From: Hemibagrus wyckioides
Lineage: Eukaryota > Chordata > Actinopteri > Siluriformes > Bagridae
Assembly (NCBI RefSeq): GCF_019097595.1
Contig: NC_080723.1
Span: 12,624,511 to 12,688,510, forward strand
Length of the DNA stretch: 64,000 bases
Direction: 5' to 3'
The notes under the pieces are model-generated. The model searched no databases, had not been told where the DNA came from, and worked only from the letters and a program-made list of their open reading frames with translations. Made by a program: the position numbers and the translations under genes. Positions 12,791-27,204 of the stretch are shown in pieces; within the stretch, counting starts at the first letter, position 1, and each line of letters opens with the position of its first letter.

Positions 12791-15553
12791 GATTTAAAAA
12801 CGTCACTCTGGACAAGGGGGTCTGCTGTAAACATTATTAATATCTGCCAAAGAAGTAGGAGTTTGATAATACCAGTATTGTAGTATGTCATACCAAGGAA
12901 TTATAAAATATTTATGCTGGTAGGAATATACTGTTAAGCTGCAAAACATGATTATTCCCAGGAACATCACATGAAATATATAACAAGATAACTTAAACTC
13001 CAAAATGCCTGAAATGTCTCAGTAGGTTCAGACTTACATTCCTCACTCTCCAAGTTACATACATTTACTAATATAATATGTTCTCTGAATCTGATAACTA
13101 CTGATTAATATGTTTAAGATAAATAATAAAAAAAAAAGATTTTAAGGTTTTACAAGTGACGTATTGGAAATCGTGATAATGTGATAGTGTTATTATACAA
13201 TGATTTATTCCCCTTTCATTTCAACCCTATTTATAAGGGAACACGGTGTAAACAGAGAGCTGATCTGGAATCTGTTTTATCTAAACACAGTCATATTAAT
13301 TTGCATATAATAGGTAAAAAATGATCCTAAATCACCATACTGACACTGAGAGGTTTTATACAAATCACCTTTGTTTTCAGCTATTTTACATCCAATAACT
13401 TTTACACTCCAAAGAGTGCACTTTATGTTAAGGAGGGAATTCAGAGGAATAAAAATGGGTAGAATGTTAATAATTTGTGCATCTCTGCTGGGCTAGACAT
13501 GGATGTCAGCTAACCTTTTATCATTGCCTTTAATCTGCAGAGGTGGCAAAAGGCGCTACAGCATCTAAAATTACAACTCTCTCTCTCTCACGCAATGACA
13601 TTTGGCTCACCCTCAGTTGCAGATGAGTGCAAGTGATGTCAGGAGGGTTTAAATTAGACGAAGGACGTGAATAGGAAGTCATCATCAGTGGTCGAAGGAC
13701 TGTCCAAAATGTCTGGGTAAAACTGGCTGTTGCATATTAGCCACATGGGAAATCTAATATCAAATAGTAGTCACATATTAGTCTAATATTCAATGAAAGG
13801 TAGTTAATTTAGTATAAAATATGTTTCTTTTCGATAAATGCATTTCATAAAGTTGAAAGGGTTTTAATCTTGGTGTATAAGAAATCCTCATAAAATCCTT
13901 TCAATTTTCCCTTTCAAATTTGTTTAATTTCTTTAGGCAGTTGATAATGATGGCATGCCGAATGGTAACATGAACAATTATTTTCCTTCAGTTACAGAGG
14001 TACAGACCTCTGGTGCTAGCTATATTACTGCTTTGAACCTTTTTTCAGAAATATAATTTAATATAATTATTTAATCGAATTAAAGAAATTCACTAATACG
14101 GTATATAATGTGATCATTTTTTCCTTACCTGTAGCAAAATGTTCTTGGTAGTGCACTCATTGAAATACACAGCCTTGAAGGTACCAGGATGGAGTGCTAG
14201 GAGCCTTGGAACAGACTGGTGTTAAGTGTCTTGCTCAAGGGCCTGCAATCCTGAAAACCTCTATGTTAAAAGGGCACTATCCCACAATTCCCAGCAAGGA
14301 TGAAATCTGCAATTCTCCAGTTGCTAGAAAGCATCTCTAAGCACTGAGCTAGCTATACATCACTTCTGTCAAGGCAGCGTTTTCCCCTAATCACGCTCAC
14401 TACCATAACCACACTTTTGAAATTAAGGGATATTAAGCATAGAGGCACTCAATAGGTCAAAATCTATAAAATATGTCACAAGACTGCCATAAAAAGGCAA
14501 TAAAATGTCACTATTTGAGTATTCATTTCTTTTGTTCTATTTCAGACTTTTAAATGTTCATGTAAGATTCAAGCAGAGAGAGGGTAACCTACTTTGTAAA
14601 ACAGATTTGTTCACTGTTATCTGTTTTGATAAGCAGTGCAGAACATCTTCAGCCCCTGATCATGACTCTCATTATTGATCAAAGCTTTGTCAAATGTCGC
14701 TTGTGCCTCAAGGATTACAGAAAACAAATATAATTTCCACAGAACCTTTTCATGTTTTATTTAAACTGTACTTAGTGGCACGGCAACTTTAGTGGCCTAG
14801 TTATTTCGTTTTGTACACAGGCTTGAAAACTGTACAGTTCAAAATACAGAGGTTTCAGATCTCAATGGAGTGATGTTTCCATGTTCTCCCACAATAAAAG
14901 AGACACTTGTCAAATGTCTTGAGGAAAGCACTGAAGAGTGTTTGACAAGGTTGTACTGCTTTAAACAATGCTGTTTCCAACCCGTCTGTCAAATTGACTG
15001 CTTACTTTATAACTCTCTAAAAAACCCAGGGAAAGATAAATGTTGCATTCTTGAAAATATATCCTTCTTGTCAGGTGTGGAGATAAAATATGCTTCACTT
15101 TTTTCCCCCTCTTGTGCTGTGAAGACGTTGACTTCCCATCACAATTAGCACTCCAAGGTTCTTTCACTCTGTCTCAAGACTAGATAGCAAGGGCACACTC
15201 TAATTTTCTCTTTGTCTTAAAGCTAAGGTTGACTGACAGATTGTGTCCCTGTACGCCAGCCACAGAGGTTTCTCATGCAAACAGCAGAGCCAGAACAGCT
15301 GCCAACAGTTTCCGCAGTAGGAGTCATGGAGTCGGCATCCATGGGGCTGAAACAAAGGAGTAAAGTTGGGACATAGAGAGAAACCTAATGTATTAGAGCA
15401 CATCATTACACAAGAGAGACAATACAAAGAGATATAATTTAGAACATTTCAGGAATTATGAAATGTGGCTTAATACAATCTGGTTTGCTAAGTAAAGAAA
15501 ACTGGTTATACTGGGAATACATGGCTTGGGTTGTGTGATTATTTAAGTTACAT
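12791..15553. other. gene-free region
   Basis: No genes recognised. Around 14140-14370 there is text typical of decayed fish SINEs (GTGTCTTGCTCAAGGGCC and AAGCACTGAGCTAGCTATAC), too eroded to bound. Confidence 0.5.
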
Positions 15554-15700
15554 TATACCACAGAGATGGTGAATTCTCAAATCTGATTGCTCAGAATGTG
15601 TAGAGTAATTTTCTATAACAGCGGCTCTGACAGCGGGCCCACTGTAATTCAAATCACAGGTTTTATTCATGTTCTCATTCTGATAGGTTTCTATAGTAAC
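15554..15700. repeat. dispersed MITE-like repeat, copy 2
   Basis: TATACCACAGAG, GAATTCTCAAATCTGATTG, then GTAATTTTCTATAACAGCGG and GTTTCTATAGTAACATCTC. Shared with 4027-4115. Confidence 0.5.
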
Positions 15701-16342
15701 ATCTCATTTACAGGGACTTGTATGGTGCACACTCAACCTAATCAAAGCCTAACAATAATTGGATTATGGAATATGATATTTACAAAGAAAAACATGATAA
15801 ACATATGATAAATACAAAGAAAAATGCAGAAAGACAGAAACACTTTTATCATTTTTGGAAGGAATCTTGGATTTCAGTTCTTTGCAACAGTCAATATTTT
15901 TTCACAGCAGATTCCCAAAACATGACTTAGCTTAGGACTTTGAACTTAGCTTAGTCCCCATTTTCTAACAACACCGCTCTTCTGGGAACGCTTTCCACTA
16001 GCCTTGGATTGTGGATAGTTTCAGACTATTTCACAGTGTGGCTGTTGGGATTTGCCCATGGTTTGCCAAGCCACAAGAGCATTAGTGAGGTCAGGCATTG
16101 ATGGGCGAGAAAGCCTGGGGCATTGCAGTTCATCCCAAACAATGAGGTCAAGCCTCTGTGCAAGACCCTTGGTTTCCTCCTCTCCAAACTTGGCAAACCA
16201 TTCCTTCATGGACCTTGTAGTGTAAAGGGGCATTATCATGATGGAACAGATTAGTTTCAGGGAAGGGAAATTGTAATGCTACAGTTTACAAAGGCATTCT
16301 ATACAACTGTATGCTTCTAACCTTTTGGGGAAGAAGCACATA

Positions 16343-17584
16343 CACTATATTGCCAAAAGTATTCGCTCACCCATCCAAATAATCAGAATCAGGTGTTCCA
16401 ATCACTTCCATGGCCACAGGTGTATAAAATCAAGCACCTAGGCATGCAGACTGTTTTTACAAACATTTGTGAAAGAATGGGTCGCTCTCAGGAGCTCAGT
16501 GAATTCCAGCGTGGAACTGTGATAGGATGCCACCTGTGCAACAAATCCAGTCGTGAAATTTCCTCGCTCCTAAATATTCCACAGTCAACTGTCAGCTGTA
16601 TTATAAGAACGTGGAAGTGTTTGGGAACGACAGCAACTCAGCCACGAAGTGGTAGGCCACGTAAACTGACGGAGCGGGGTCAGCGGATGCTGAGGTGAAT
16701 AGTGCGAAGAGGTCACCAACTTTCTGCAGAGTCAATCGCTACAGACCTCCAAACTTCATGTGGCCTTCAGATTAGCTCAAGAACAGTGCGCAGAGAGCTT
16801 CATGGAATGGGTTTCCATGGCCGAGCAGCTGCATCCAAGCCATACATCACCAAGTGCAATGCAAAGCGTCGGATGCAGTGGTGTAAAGCACGCCGCCACT
16901 GGACTCTAGAGCAGTGGAGACGCGTTCTCTGGAGTGACGAATCGCGCTTCTCCATCTGGCAATCTGATGGACGAGTCTGGGTTTGGCGGTTGCCAGGAGA
17001 ACGGTACTTGTCTGACTGCATTGTGCCAAGTGTAAAGTTTGGTGGAGGGGGGATAATGGTGTGGGGTTGTTTTTCAGGAGCTGGGCTTGGCCCCTTAGTT
17101 CCAGTGAAAGGAACTCTGAATGCTTCAGCATACCAAGACATTTTGGACAATTCCATGCTCCCAACTTTGTGGGAACAGTTTGGAGCTGGCCCCTTCCTCT
17201 TCCAACATGACTGTGCACCAGTGCACAAAGCAAGGTCCATAAAGACATGGATGACAGAGTCTGGTGTGGATGAACTTGACTGGCCTGCACAGAGTCCTGA
17301 CCTCAACCCGATAGAACACCTTTGGGATGAATTAGAGCGGAGACTGAGAGCCAGGCCTTCTCGTCCAACATCAGTGTGTGACCTCACAAATGCGCTTCTG
17401 GAAGAATGGTCAAAAATTCCCATAAACACACTCCTAAACCTTGTGGACAGCCTTCCCAGAAGAGTTGAAGCTATTATAGCTGCAAAGGGTGGACCGACGT
17501 CATATTGAACCCTATGGATTAGGAATGGACTTAAGTTCATATGTGAGTCAAGGCAGGTGAGCGAATACTTTTGGCAATATAGTG
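16343..17584 (+). mobile_element. Tc1-like transposon, near-intact copy (element A)
   Basis: The 1242-bp element has the same 29-bp inverted repeats as the copy at 35945-37192 (16343-16371 and 17556-17584) and TA on both sides. It is inserted within an older Tc1-like repeat whose two pieces flank it. Confidence 0.92.
16477..17508 (+). pseudogene. Tc1-like transposase with one premature stop
   Basis: Same 344-codon span as the intact copy at 36027-37058, without indels, but codon 74 (16696-16698) is TGA where the sibling has CGC (Arg). The stop falls between the helix-turn-helix region and the catalytic domain. DD34E motifs ([28 protein letters not shown]) are all present downstream. Besides the stop, about seven residues differ from the sibling (for example KSSREISS against KSSCEISS). 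The long - strand frames at 16800-17642 are antisense shadows. Confidence 0.9.
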
Positions 17585-19324
17585 TATGTGTGATGGTCAG
17601 GTGTCTACAAACTTTTGCCCATATAGTGTATAAATGGTTCAAATGTATGACGTATTAAATGTTTTGAAATAATAAATAAAAAATTAGAATTGCTGCTAAT
17701 CACTCGGGAATACAACACTTCCGGTATGCCACTACAGGAATATCCTCTAAGGACAGCTTGCTCTCAAATATTTTGTTTCATACTTTTTTATTATGGACAC
17801 AAATATTATATCTTAGTGAAATCATTGTAAGAAATATCATCTACTGGTGAATGTATCCAATATTTCTCACTGTGACTAATAAATATATCGTTAAACTATT
17901 TCTAAACATATTTAGTCATTGCATCATTTAAATGACTATGCATTTGTTTCTACTTATTTACATATTTAGTAAGCCATCTGCTTACCATTTACTAATAGTA
18001 TTATTCACATATAAGAAAAAGACAATTAGATAATTATGCTTCACAATTGAACACCAGTGAAAAGCATAATAGAGGAATAAAACAACAATTAATTCACAAA
18101 AAAAGAGAGACTGACATTACTCAACAAAATATGAATTCATTAAAAATAGTATGATAATCTAAGAAGATTTTTTAATTTTTCTTTAAAAAAAAAAAATGAA
18201 CAACTTCTGTGGTATCTGAGATAGAGTGAAGCTTCATGAAGTGTATTGCTTTCTGAGAATGGACCACCAAGATGAAAGCCTTCATTCCAATTTGTGTAAA
18301 AGCCGTGTGAAGATGGCTGCTCTCCTCTCCCTGAGTAACATTTCAAAAGTCAGGCCACAGGGAGTAAAGTGGTACAACGCCATTTCTCCTGCCTTTTCTT
18401 TCCATGCAGGAATGCACATTTGTATGCATTGATGTTAATGAAAACAAATGAGTGCAAACACGTTTCTTCAGACATCAGAAGACCGCAGAGGGCTATTAGG
18501 GTGTTGTGTGTAGGTAGAGCATCCAACCTCTACATCTCTTTCTCTGCTGCGAAGGTTATGGAGGAGGAAGATTAAAGTAGTGTCAGCCAGCAGCTTTAAA
18601 TGGCCTACACTAAGAGCAGAACTACTCCTTCTCAAAAAAAAAATACTAGGCAAGAAAAGGTGAATAGGGAAAAAGAAAAAAATAGAAAGTGTGATGGAGA
18701 GAGATTGAATCCAGACAGACAGACAAAGTAACGCTGTGTGGTTTAGAGGAATACTGAAGGAAGACCTGAGTGAAATTTGGAAGGGATGGCCTAAATAATG
18801 ATGGATGAATAATAGAATGATGGACAAGAGAGAGACGGAGGGAGGGAGGGAAAGAGGAGTGTGGGAGAAATCACAATTGTGCAGTGTTTGACACCTACAC
18901 AAAAAAACACCTCACCGGCCTGTCAATCAGAAGAGCTGTGCTGACTGATTTTCATCTGCTCTCAATAAGGGTCTGCAGCATCCTTGCACCTTTCTCACCA
19001 CATCTGCCTGCCAGTCTACATAAAACACACACACACACACAAACACCTAAACCCAAATATCACTGTGTCCTCGGCCACTTATCAATCAATAGAATGAATT
19101 GCAAAACAGGACTATCTCTGCAGAAGGATTAGAAATGCATTAGTAGGGTAATTAAAGTCTAAACTAATTTTAAATATTGGCTACATCAAAGGTTTATGTT
19201 TTCTAGGTAAGATGACCAGCTGCATTTGTAGCTGCAATAACTTCACATGAGATGCTGATGCTGTTGAGGAAATTTTTAGTTTGCTGTGTTTATTGCAATA
19301 ATATAAGCAACAGGCATTAACTAA

Positions 19325-19412
19325 AGGGCGGTGATAACTCAAGTGGTTAAGGCTCTGGGTTGTTGATCAGGGTTCAAGCCCCAGCACCACCAAGCTGCCA
19401 GTGTGCAATTTA
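19325..19412 (+). mobile_element. tRNA-derived SINE head, truncated
   Basis: Box A-like TAACTCAAGTGG (19335-19346), then TTAAGGCTCTGGGT and box B GGTTCAAGCC (19371-19380). This is the same family as 54173-54420, breaking off after the tRNA-like part. Confidence 0.65.
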
Positions 19413-20310
19413 GAGGACTAAAAGGATCTGCTGCTAACATCATGGTGCCAGATACCACAGCACACAATCAGGGATCTAGTGGAGTCCATGCCTCGACGGG
19501 TCAGGGCTTTTTTGGCAGCAAAAGAGGGATCAACATTATATTAGTCATAATGTTATGCGTTGTCGGTGTATGCAACGAAAAGTGCAGTGAAAAGGAGCAT
19601 GTGACTCAGTAACCTTTTCAATCTTTGCACAAAGGTTAATAAGCAGCAAGCAAAATCAAAAGCAGCTCTCACTGGCCTCATTTAAAGACAGTGCAGCAGA
19701 TCCACCACATTACATGTCAACCTACAGGACATTATCCATCATTCTTGTGTAAAATTCACTCAGACATAATTCAATGCACACTCATGTATATATTCTTACA
19801 CCCTGTTGATGCCACTCATTCAGTAAGTACATATTGCTAAATATTTTCCCCATGATTTGTATGTGCATTGCACTGAGCAATGGAGTAAACATAGCAAAAC
19901 TTCTCCACTCCATTGTGCTGGCCTGCCGCCACATCCATTCGATTTAATTTTTTCAGGGGCAAAAATGTCAAATTGTGTGCATCCAACTCAACTGTGAAGT
20001 TTAATAGTGGTGCAGGAGGCACTACACAGAGACAGTGAACTGGACAGAGCCCTCTAAAAGTACAGGGGTTTTATAAAAGGTTAATGGGAATATAGACACT
20101 CAGCATTGTCTCTTTGCAGCTGAGAGATGAGTTTCCGCTTTATTACAACACACACAAAAAATGATTCATCATCTAGATATGTATAAAAATGCCTGCAGAT
20201 GATACCCATATCCTATTTCTCTCATCACTGCTTTGTGCTTTACATAAACAAACAATAACTGGGGAATAAATGGGGAATAGAAACAAGGGTTCTATATATA
20301 AATATGGTTT

Positions 20311-20425
<115 letters not shown>

Positions 20426-22124
20426 AGCTTATGTATATATTTTGTACCTCACAGCTGAATACCTGAGCCTCACAACAAGCATTTCAATACCCTGACATTT
20501 TTGTGCACATGACAAATAAACTTAAAAGAAGAGAAAGTGCAATATGAAAGCATGCAGCATAACATGTCTAAGTGCTGACTTTCTCTGCACCATACGTTTC
20601 CTCTATTTCATCACTGCTTTCCTTCAAATAATTCAGCTTGGCTTCATTTAACCCTCCTCCCCCCGTAGAACCCCCACCCTTACCCACAGATGTTATTATG
20701 TTCCCCAATCATTCGGCTGCCGTGGCGAGAATGGAGATCAATCACGGCACCGTCCTCACTGCAGGACACTCAATCAGCAAGTCTGAGAATGTGACATTTA
20801 CCAAAAGATATTGCCTACATATATAAAATATATGATTCAGATTAAAGGTGTGACTATGGCACTGGTCTTGCTTTACCACCGGGACTACAGAACATCTAAA
20901 AAGGCAACTGGTCAGATAGGAGCTCATATTTGCTTTGCAGGAGACGAGACTGCAGAAAGGGAAATGAAAAAGCCGGCAGTCTAATTTCCTGCATGCTACA
21001 GCGAGCAGGTGGTCGTGGTGTTTGGATGGCTTCTTGGATGCCGTTCCACAAAGATGCATATCATTCAGAACAGGCACTAAACACTGTCAAGCATGAGTCA
21101 AAATTACACTCAAACATCAAACATTATGCGCCAGACAATGTTGTGTTTGCTGCTTTTTCCTCAAAATCAGTAAATAAGATCTATGGAATTTTTTCATATT
21201 GTGTATGAGTGTGACTGCAGTTAATATTTGCTATGTGATAACTGAACTAAAAGCAGCCCACAAGGTTGAAATTCAGATATCTGACTAAAGCTAACCACTG
21301 GCATTTTTGCTTTTCTTTGCTTTTCTTTTATACCTGAACCCTGAGTAAGGACACCTGTCATGTGCGAGGTCATAAGCTGTCATAAGATTTGATGTCCAGT
21401 AAATTGAACAATGTTATTTTAATATTATATGTGATAGTTGTAGTATTATGTTGTCATGGCCGCTTAGAAGCTGTTAGCAGATGGCATAAGACAGCTGCAC
21501 ATGCTTTCTGATAACTGCCATTCAAGACTGAGAATTTCACGTTTTATGTCATGTCCTGAAAATCACTTCATGAAAATGCATTCTAAACATTGTTTCAGTT
21601 TGTTTATGATTCAATATCTATTATAAAATCCTAGTCAAATGCTACCATCAGCTGCCTCAAAATATTCATTAGAAGTGCTTGTAGAGTTTTTGTGCAGTTG
21701 CGTATCTTTTACCTTAATTTTATTCTTAATATTTTGTGAGAAACCTCTTTAAGGATCTCTATAACATTACAACATAAATCATTCATTCCATTTATGTATC
21801 CCAGCACTCTATGACAGACTTATGACACAATAATAACAATCTTCTATGACAGACAGGTGACGCCTCTTCTCTAGAGCTGATCTCTGTGATAACACATAAT
21901 CAGTTCCTTTAGACTTTTAATATACCAAGACATCATATTCACCTTTTTTCTTACCTCTTCATACATTGAAGAGATGCTAGAGCATCCTACTTTTGCCTCA
22001 TCTATAATTATGAATTATAAATGTGATTGGCATTGGCTTCCAATAAATTAACAAAGGCAGCTTAAATAAATTCCTCCCTAAGTGATTGCATATGAGAAAG
22101 ATAATAAATGTGTAAGGGAACAAG

Positions 22125-22262
22125 GACAAGAGCAGGACAGATAAAAATAGATAGCAGTGCTCCATCTAGGGTGTAATATCCCATCTCGCTCCAAGTATTC
22201 CCGGGATAGACTCTGGATCCACTGTGACCCTGACAAGGAAGAAGCACTTATAGGAGATGGAT
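22125..22262 (+). mobile_element. SINE-like repeat, 3' part
   Basis: TCCCGGGATAGACTCTGGAT, then CCACTGTGACCCTGACAAGG and a GATGGATGAATG tail match the 3' part of the same dispersed family. The head is missing. Confidence 0.55.
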
Positions 22263-25200
22263 GAATGTATAAATAAACATTAAAAATTCATGGTCAAAGT
22301 AATGTTTTAACCAATAGTTTTTATGTCTTAATGTCACACACCTTACTGACTAAAGAATAAAAACTAATTTATTATGACAAAGGATTTTAGTCGAGTTCAG
22401 CGCCGTGATTGTCATGAGTTGACACGAATATTGATGTTATAATCTGAATATTAAGACAATTGTCACACAGTATATGCAATAGCATCTTAATGATAACTAG
22501 AGCAGAAAATAGCATATGACATCCTAAAGTAAAGTGAAAATTCAAGCTAACAACGATGATTATTTTTGTTACTGTAATGACAGTATGAGACACCAGACAT
22601 GACGGGTGCATGGCACGGTCATGTAGAAAGGATTTAATTAACGAATAACCACAATGAAATGGCCAAGTCTCAAAGAAAAACTGTTCACATCTCAGCATTA
22701 TGGATTTCTTAGCACATGTAACCTAATGCAAAGTAATGTAACGTAATGCCTGCGATACCTGCATGAGTAATATTTTCGTTATTTCTCACGTGTTCTATGC
22801 TTCAAAGCTTCTTATTTAATTTGGTTAAACCATACCTAAAAAAAAAAATCCTAAAACTTCAAATATTGTATTTCTTCTTTTTATTTCACAGAAACTTTCT
22901 TTGATTTCATCTATCAGCCAACATCAAGCAAGTCTTGATAAAGGAGACTGGCAATGAAATGGATTAATAATGAAAACCTAAAAAAAAATAAATTAAATAA
23001 TAACTGACATAAATGGGTGTCTTAAACTGACAGACTGGATTCTTTGCAAAAATAAAAAATAAAAAAATAAACTGACCAGTGCTGTCAAAATGTCTTGACA
23101 TTTGATGCTAGAATGCTCCCTAAAGTACATCACCAAAACACACAAACATCTCGCTACACGTTTAAAAAAAAAAATAAAATAAATAAATAAATAAACCTTT
23201 TTATTTGAGAGGTCTTTGATTTGTCCTTTTACAGTAATCCTTAAAGATCTATGGATGACCTTACAACGGAAGCATTTCCTGTCAAAGTTGGTTCAAAGTA
23301 AAACATCTAAAGGTCTAACAAGCCTTCTTTTTTTACATGGATGGTCAAGCTTTGGCTTTAAAGAATTGTGTTATAAATGTTGACTTCTGAATTCGGACTA
23401 TTTATCCATGATTATTAAACTCAAAAAAATGAAACTTTGCAATGCATGGGGCTGATCTTTTTAGATTGCTGAATCTAAAATAAAACCACCTGCAACCTTT
23501 TCTTCCTGTGACAGTCTAGAGCTTCTTATTCACATGATCATTATTCCAATGTTTGGGTTTCAGAGGACAGAAAGCCATGCCTGTGTTGCAGAGGAGACCG
23601 ACAGAAACAGAAAGTGCCAAAATGGAGCACGTTCTAGTATTTAGTTATATGCAGCATGACTCATTCTATGATTTTATCCATTTGATCCGGCATAAAATCC
23701 CACTTCATCCAGGCCCTGTCTCTCTCTCTCTCTCTCTCTGTGCCACTTTTGGTTTACCTGCTACTGTATGTCCTTCTGTCTTTCACTCTCCCAGTGGAAG
23801 CAGCAGTACCACTATAGACCTCTGCTTTGGCAACGTGAAGACAAGCCCTTGGGATAGGAAGGGGGTATTTGCATAAACAAGAGATCAACAGCCTTGCCCC
23901 TTCTCCCTCCCTTCTCTGTCTTCTTCCTTTTTCTGCAGCATGAGACTTTATTATCATACAGTTTTATTGCAGCATCATTTTGTCTTGTTGTAAATCAATG
24001 AAACCTCAATGCTGTCCACAGGGATGTAAACGTGGGCAAGATAGGAGCAATAATCAAATAAGACAGAGACACTGTTAAGTCCTGTTTTCCGCAACACAGA
24101 GAAAAAAAAATGTGCATGCAAATATAACCACCACGAGTCCATTAATCCATGCTCCCTTCTGAAATCCTTAAAGGGCTGAGGAATAAAGATCCATTACTGG
24201 AATAACACTGTGCAGAGCTGGTTACACAACACATACACACACAAGCACACAACTAGAAGGTTAATTCACATCTCATCCACAGTCCTCAGCCCCTGTGACT
24301 AAACAGCTCTCAACCTTGGATTAAGTCTGCTTTGTTCATACCGTCGCTCATCAGAGTATTTGTTCACAGCTGTTAACCAGCTAAAGTTTGAAAGTCATCA
24401 CTTCTGAACAGCATTCTGGCATTCTGTGCCACTACATTCATAACAGAGCCTTTTCAAAATGCTACAATCTGCTATTGTTCGCACATGTGCTCACACAAGC
24501 ATCATTGATTATTAGTGACAGCATTCAGTCTTGTACAGAGGAGTAAAATCCAAGAGGAAGACGACATTTTGATCAAATTTTCTTTGTGAACTGGATTGCC
24601 ACTGTAAGTGATCCTTCCTGTGATTTTTCAGCCTGCCGAGGCTACTTCCTGGCACAGATGTGTCATGTTATATTTTTTGTTTCACCATACATGCAGTTAC
24701 TAATTGCTGATTTACTGCATGGCAAGGCCACCTAAGGAAATGATTATCATTATAGGCTAACTTCTTTCAAAGCTAACCATTAGGGGGCAAAGCAATGCTA
24801 ACCAATAAATTCTACCTACCAATCAACTCCTGTGGATAAAGTGCCATTTCTGTGGTCAATCATTACAGCCATGTGTGCTATTATTTTTTTTTTTTAATGT
24901 AACACAATAGAAAAATAAATCATATATGAGTGTGGTATTCTATACGATGCAAATATGAGCTCTTAGCTCATGAACAAAGCCAGAGGACCAACTGCCAATG
25001 CAACAGTGCCTCCCTCAGGTTAAAACAAACCCTGTTAAATATAATGCAAATTTTCCCGAGACATTAACAGATGACACAAATGCCATGAATAATCATTAGG
25101 CAAAAAGAACCATACGGCAGATTGCACCTTGAAAGTGAATACAGATGCAGGTGAACCAAAAAAGTATTTAAATTGCTTATTATCCCACATTCATATTTTA

Positions 25201-25669
25201 AAACATTTCCAAACATGCTTGCAAGAAAGCATCTACTGCCTTAGGATCCATCAAGCATGATGAGAATGGGGATCTGAAACTATCCTTCCTCTCGCAAGCA
25301 TACATTTGGGAGCCACTTAGATATGCCTTGTCATCTGCAGTGTAAGTGGTGAAAATTAATAGATACTTTATTTCTAGTATATTTTCAGCTCTCTCAGCTT
25401 TACCAACTGGGAAATACAGTTACTGCTACACCTGCAGAAGAGTACACCTGTTTTTGGATTGCGGGGGCAGAAAGGGGGGTTGCCCCCGTTTTCTCTGCCT
25501 CTCACTCTGGAATTGCTGTGTAATTCAATTCGAACCTGAATTGGTGAACCCTTTAATGATCAGAAAATCCAAATGGAAGTAGAATGTCATTTAGTTAGTT
25601 AGTAATTTTGTCACATTGTTGTCATTTCTAGACAGCTCTTTCAGGTCTTACAACACAGTGTCTAACACA

Positions 25670-25701
25670 CATACATACATACATACATACATACATACAT
25701 A
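25670..25701. repeat. (CATA)n microsatellite
   Basis: Eight CATA units. A (CA)n tract follows at about 25920-25938. Confidence 0.95.
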
Positions 25702-26414
25702 GTCTTTAAATACAGGGAAAGAAGAGGGTTGCCCTCTTTATCTTGCTATACATCTCTTTCTCTGGAGTTTCTTTAACTGAAAGGCTGTGGTTATGGCACA
25801 CATGGGCTAACAGAAGAAAAGTGAGGTTGCCCACATGGCAAACAACAACCACCCCCACCTGCTGGGAGACCCTTAGTACACACTGGAAATGTCAAATGTA
25901 AACACATGTGCACATGCAACACACACACACACACACACATACATATATTATACATTACAGTAACAGAAGAAATAATCAGTTGATAATGATTATACATTTT
26001 AAGGTCCAGAAACTCTAAAACCATATAGAATATCTGTTTTGTTTTGTGTTTTATTGGAAATACTAAGAATTAAATAATGTTAAAATGTAAATAAATAAGT
26101 GATACTGATCTTAACTGCTTTGTACAAAAGGTCAGATTTTCCTCATGCCTAATCTCTTCTAATGAAGCACGTGTTCAGACAACACTCTGATGGATTTGAT
26201 CTAAAATGAATCACGGGTCTTGAGTGCACACTAAAAAGTAAAAATACCAAATATTTTTCGCTCAGGTTGTTGTCAGCAAAATGATTTGTGAAAACTGTAT
26301 TAAATCAGAAATGATAACAAAATGAAAAAAAAAAAGAAACATTTTCACTTGTGGCCTCAGATTTTTGTTAATTTCACTGTAAATATTAGTTGCTGCATAC
26401 TGAAACTGTGAATT

Positions 26415-27175
26415 TCTCATTCTAGCACATCTTGGAGGTGCTCTGAATTTAGATCTGGTGACTGGGAAGGCCAGTGAAGTACATTGTACTCATAACTCAT
26501 CACTGTGACATGGCACTTTAAAGTGCTGGATGGGGAATTTGATAAATGGATGCACATGGTCAGCAACAATACTTAGATAGGCATTCAAACGTTGCTCATT
26601 TATTACTAAGGAGTCCGGTATGTGCCAAGAAAACATTTCCCACACAATTACACCATCACCAAGACCAGCCTGAACTTTTGACACAAAGCAGGTTGGACCC
26701 ATGGATTCATGCTGTTGATGCAATTTTTGACCCTACCACCTGCAAGTCACTGCAGAAAGCAGACGTTTTTCCAGTCTTCATATGTCCAATTTCGTTGAGT
26801 CCGTGCCCACTGTAGCCTCAGGTTCCTGTTCCATGCCTGACAGGAGTGGAACCCGATGTGTTCTTCTGCTGAGCCCATCTGCCTCAAGGTTCAACATGCT
26901 GCGTCACCTTTACACCTGCTCATTCATGCAATTATTCAATCAGCCCATCATGTGGCAGCAATGCAATGCAGAAATCCATGCAGAAACAGGTCATAAGCTT
27001 CAGGTTAATATTCACATCAGCCATCGGATTGGGTTCAAAATGACGGTGACATGTTTAGAAAAACGCTGATCTCCTAGGAGTCTCCAGAGTTTTATACCGA
27101 ATGATGCAGAGCGATTAAATCAGTGAAAATTCCAGGAGATCAGCAGTCACTGAGATCGCATTGTTTTTTAATTAA
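26415..27175 (-). mobile_element. eroded Tc1-like transposase region
   Basis: On the - strand there are recognisable pieces of a common fish Tc1 family: the CATCGGGTTCCACTCCTGTC block (about 26840-26860), text for a GDGVIVWEMFSWHIPDS-like glycine segment (about 26600-26660), and a stretch ending with the SPDLNP-like region near 26440. Many stops and indels. No terminal repeats were found. Confidence 0.65.
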
Positions 27176-27204
27176 ATGGCCAATTAAATGCCCAGCCAAT
27201 GATC

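Larger units (their letters stand above)
15960..17628. mobile_element. older Tc1-like nonautonomous repeat, split by element A
   Basis: The left piece (about 15960-16342) has degenerate transposase-like text read on the - strand, then a short + strand tail ending GAAGCACATA. The right piece (17585-17628) resumes with TGTGATGGTCAGGTGTCTAC and ends in a terminal repeat reading CCCATATAGTG, followed by TA. The same family's right end also occurs at 56940-57167. The left boundary is not resolved. Confidence 0.65.

Noticed and set aside
16800..17642. 280-codon - strand frame, and its counterpart at 35989-36666 on the + strand
   Set aside because: Antisense of the Tc1 transposase gene in both copies.
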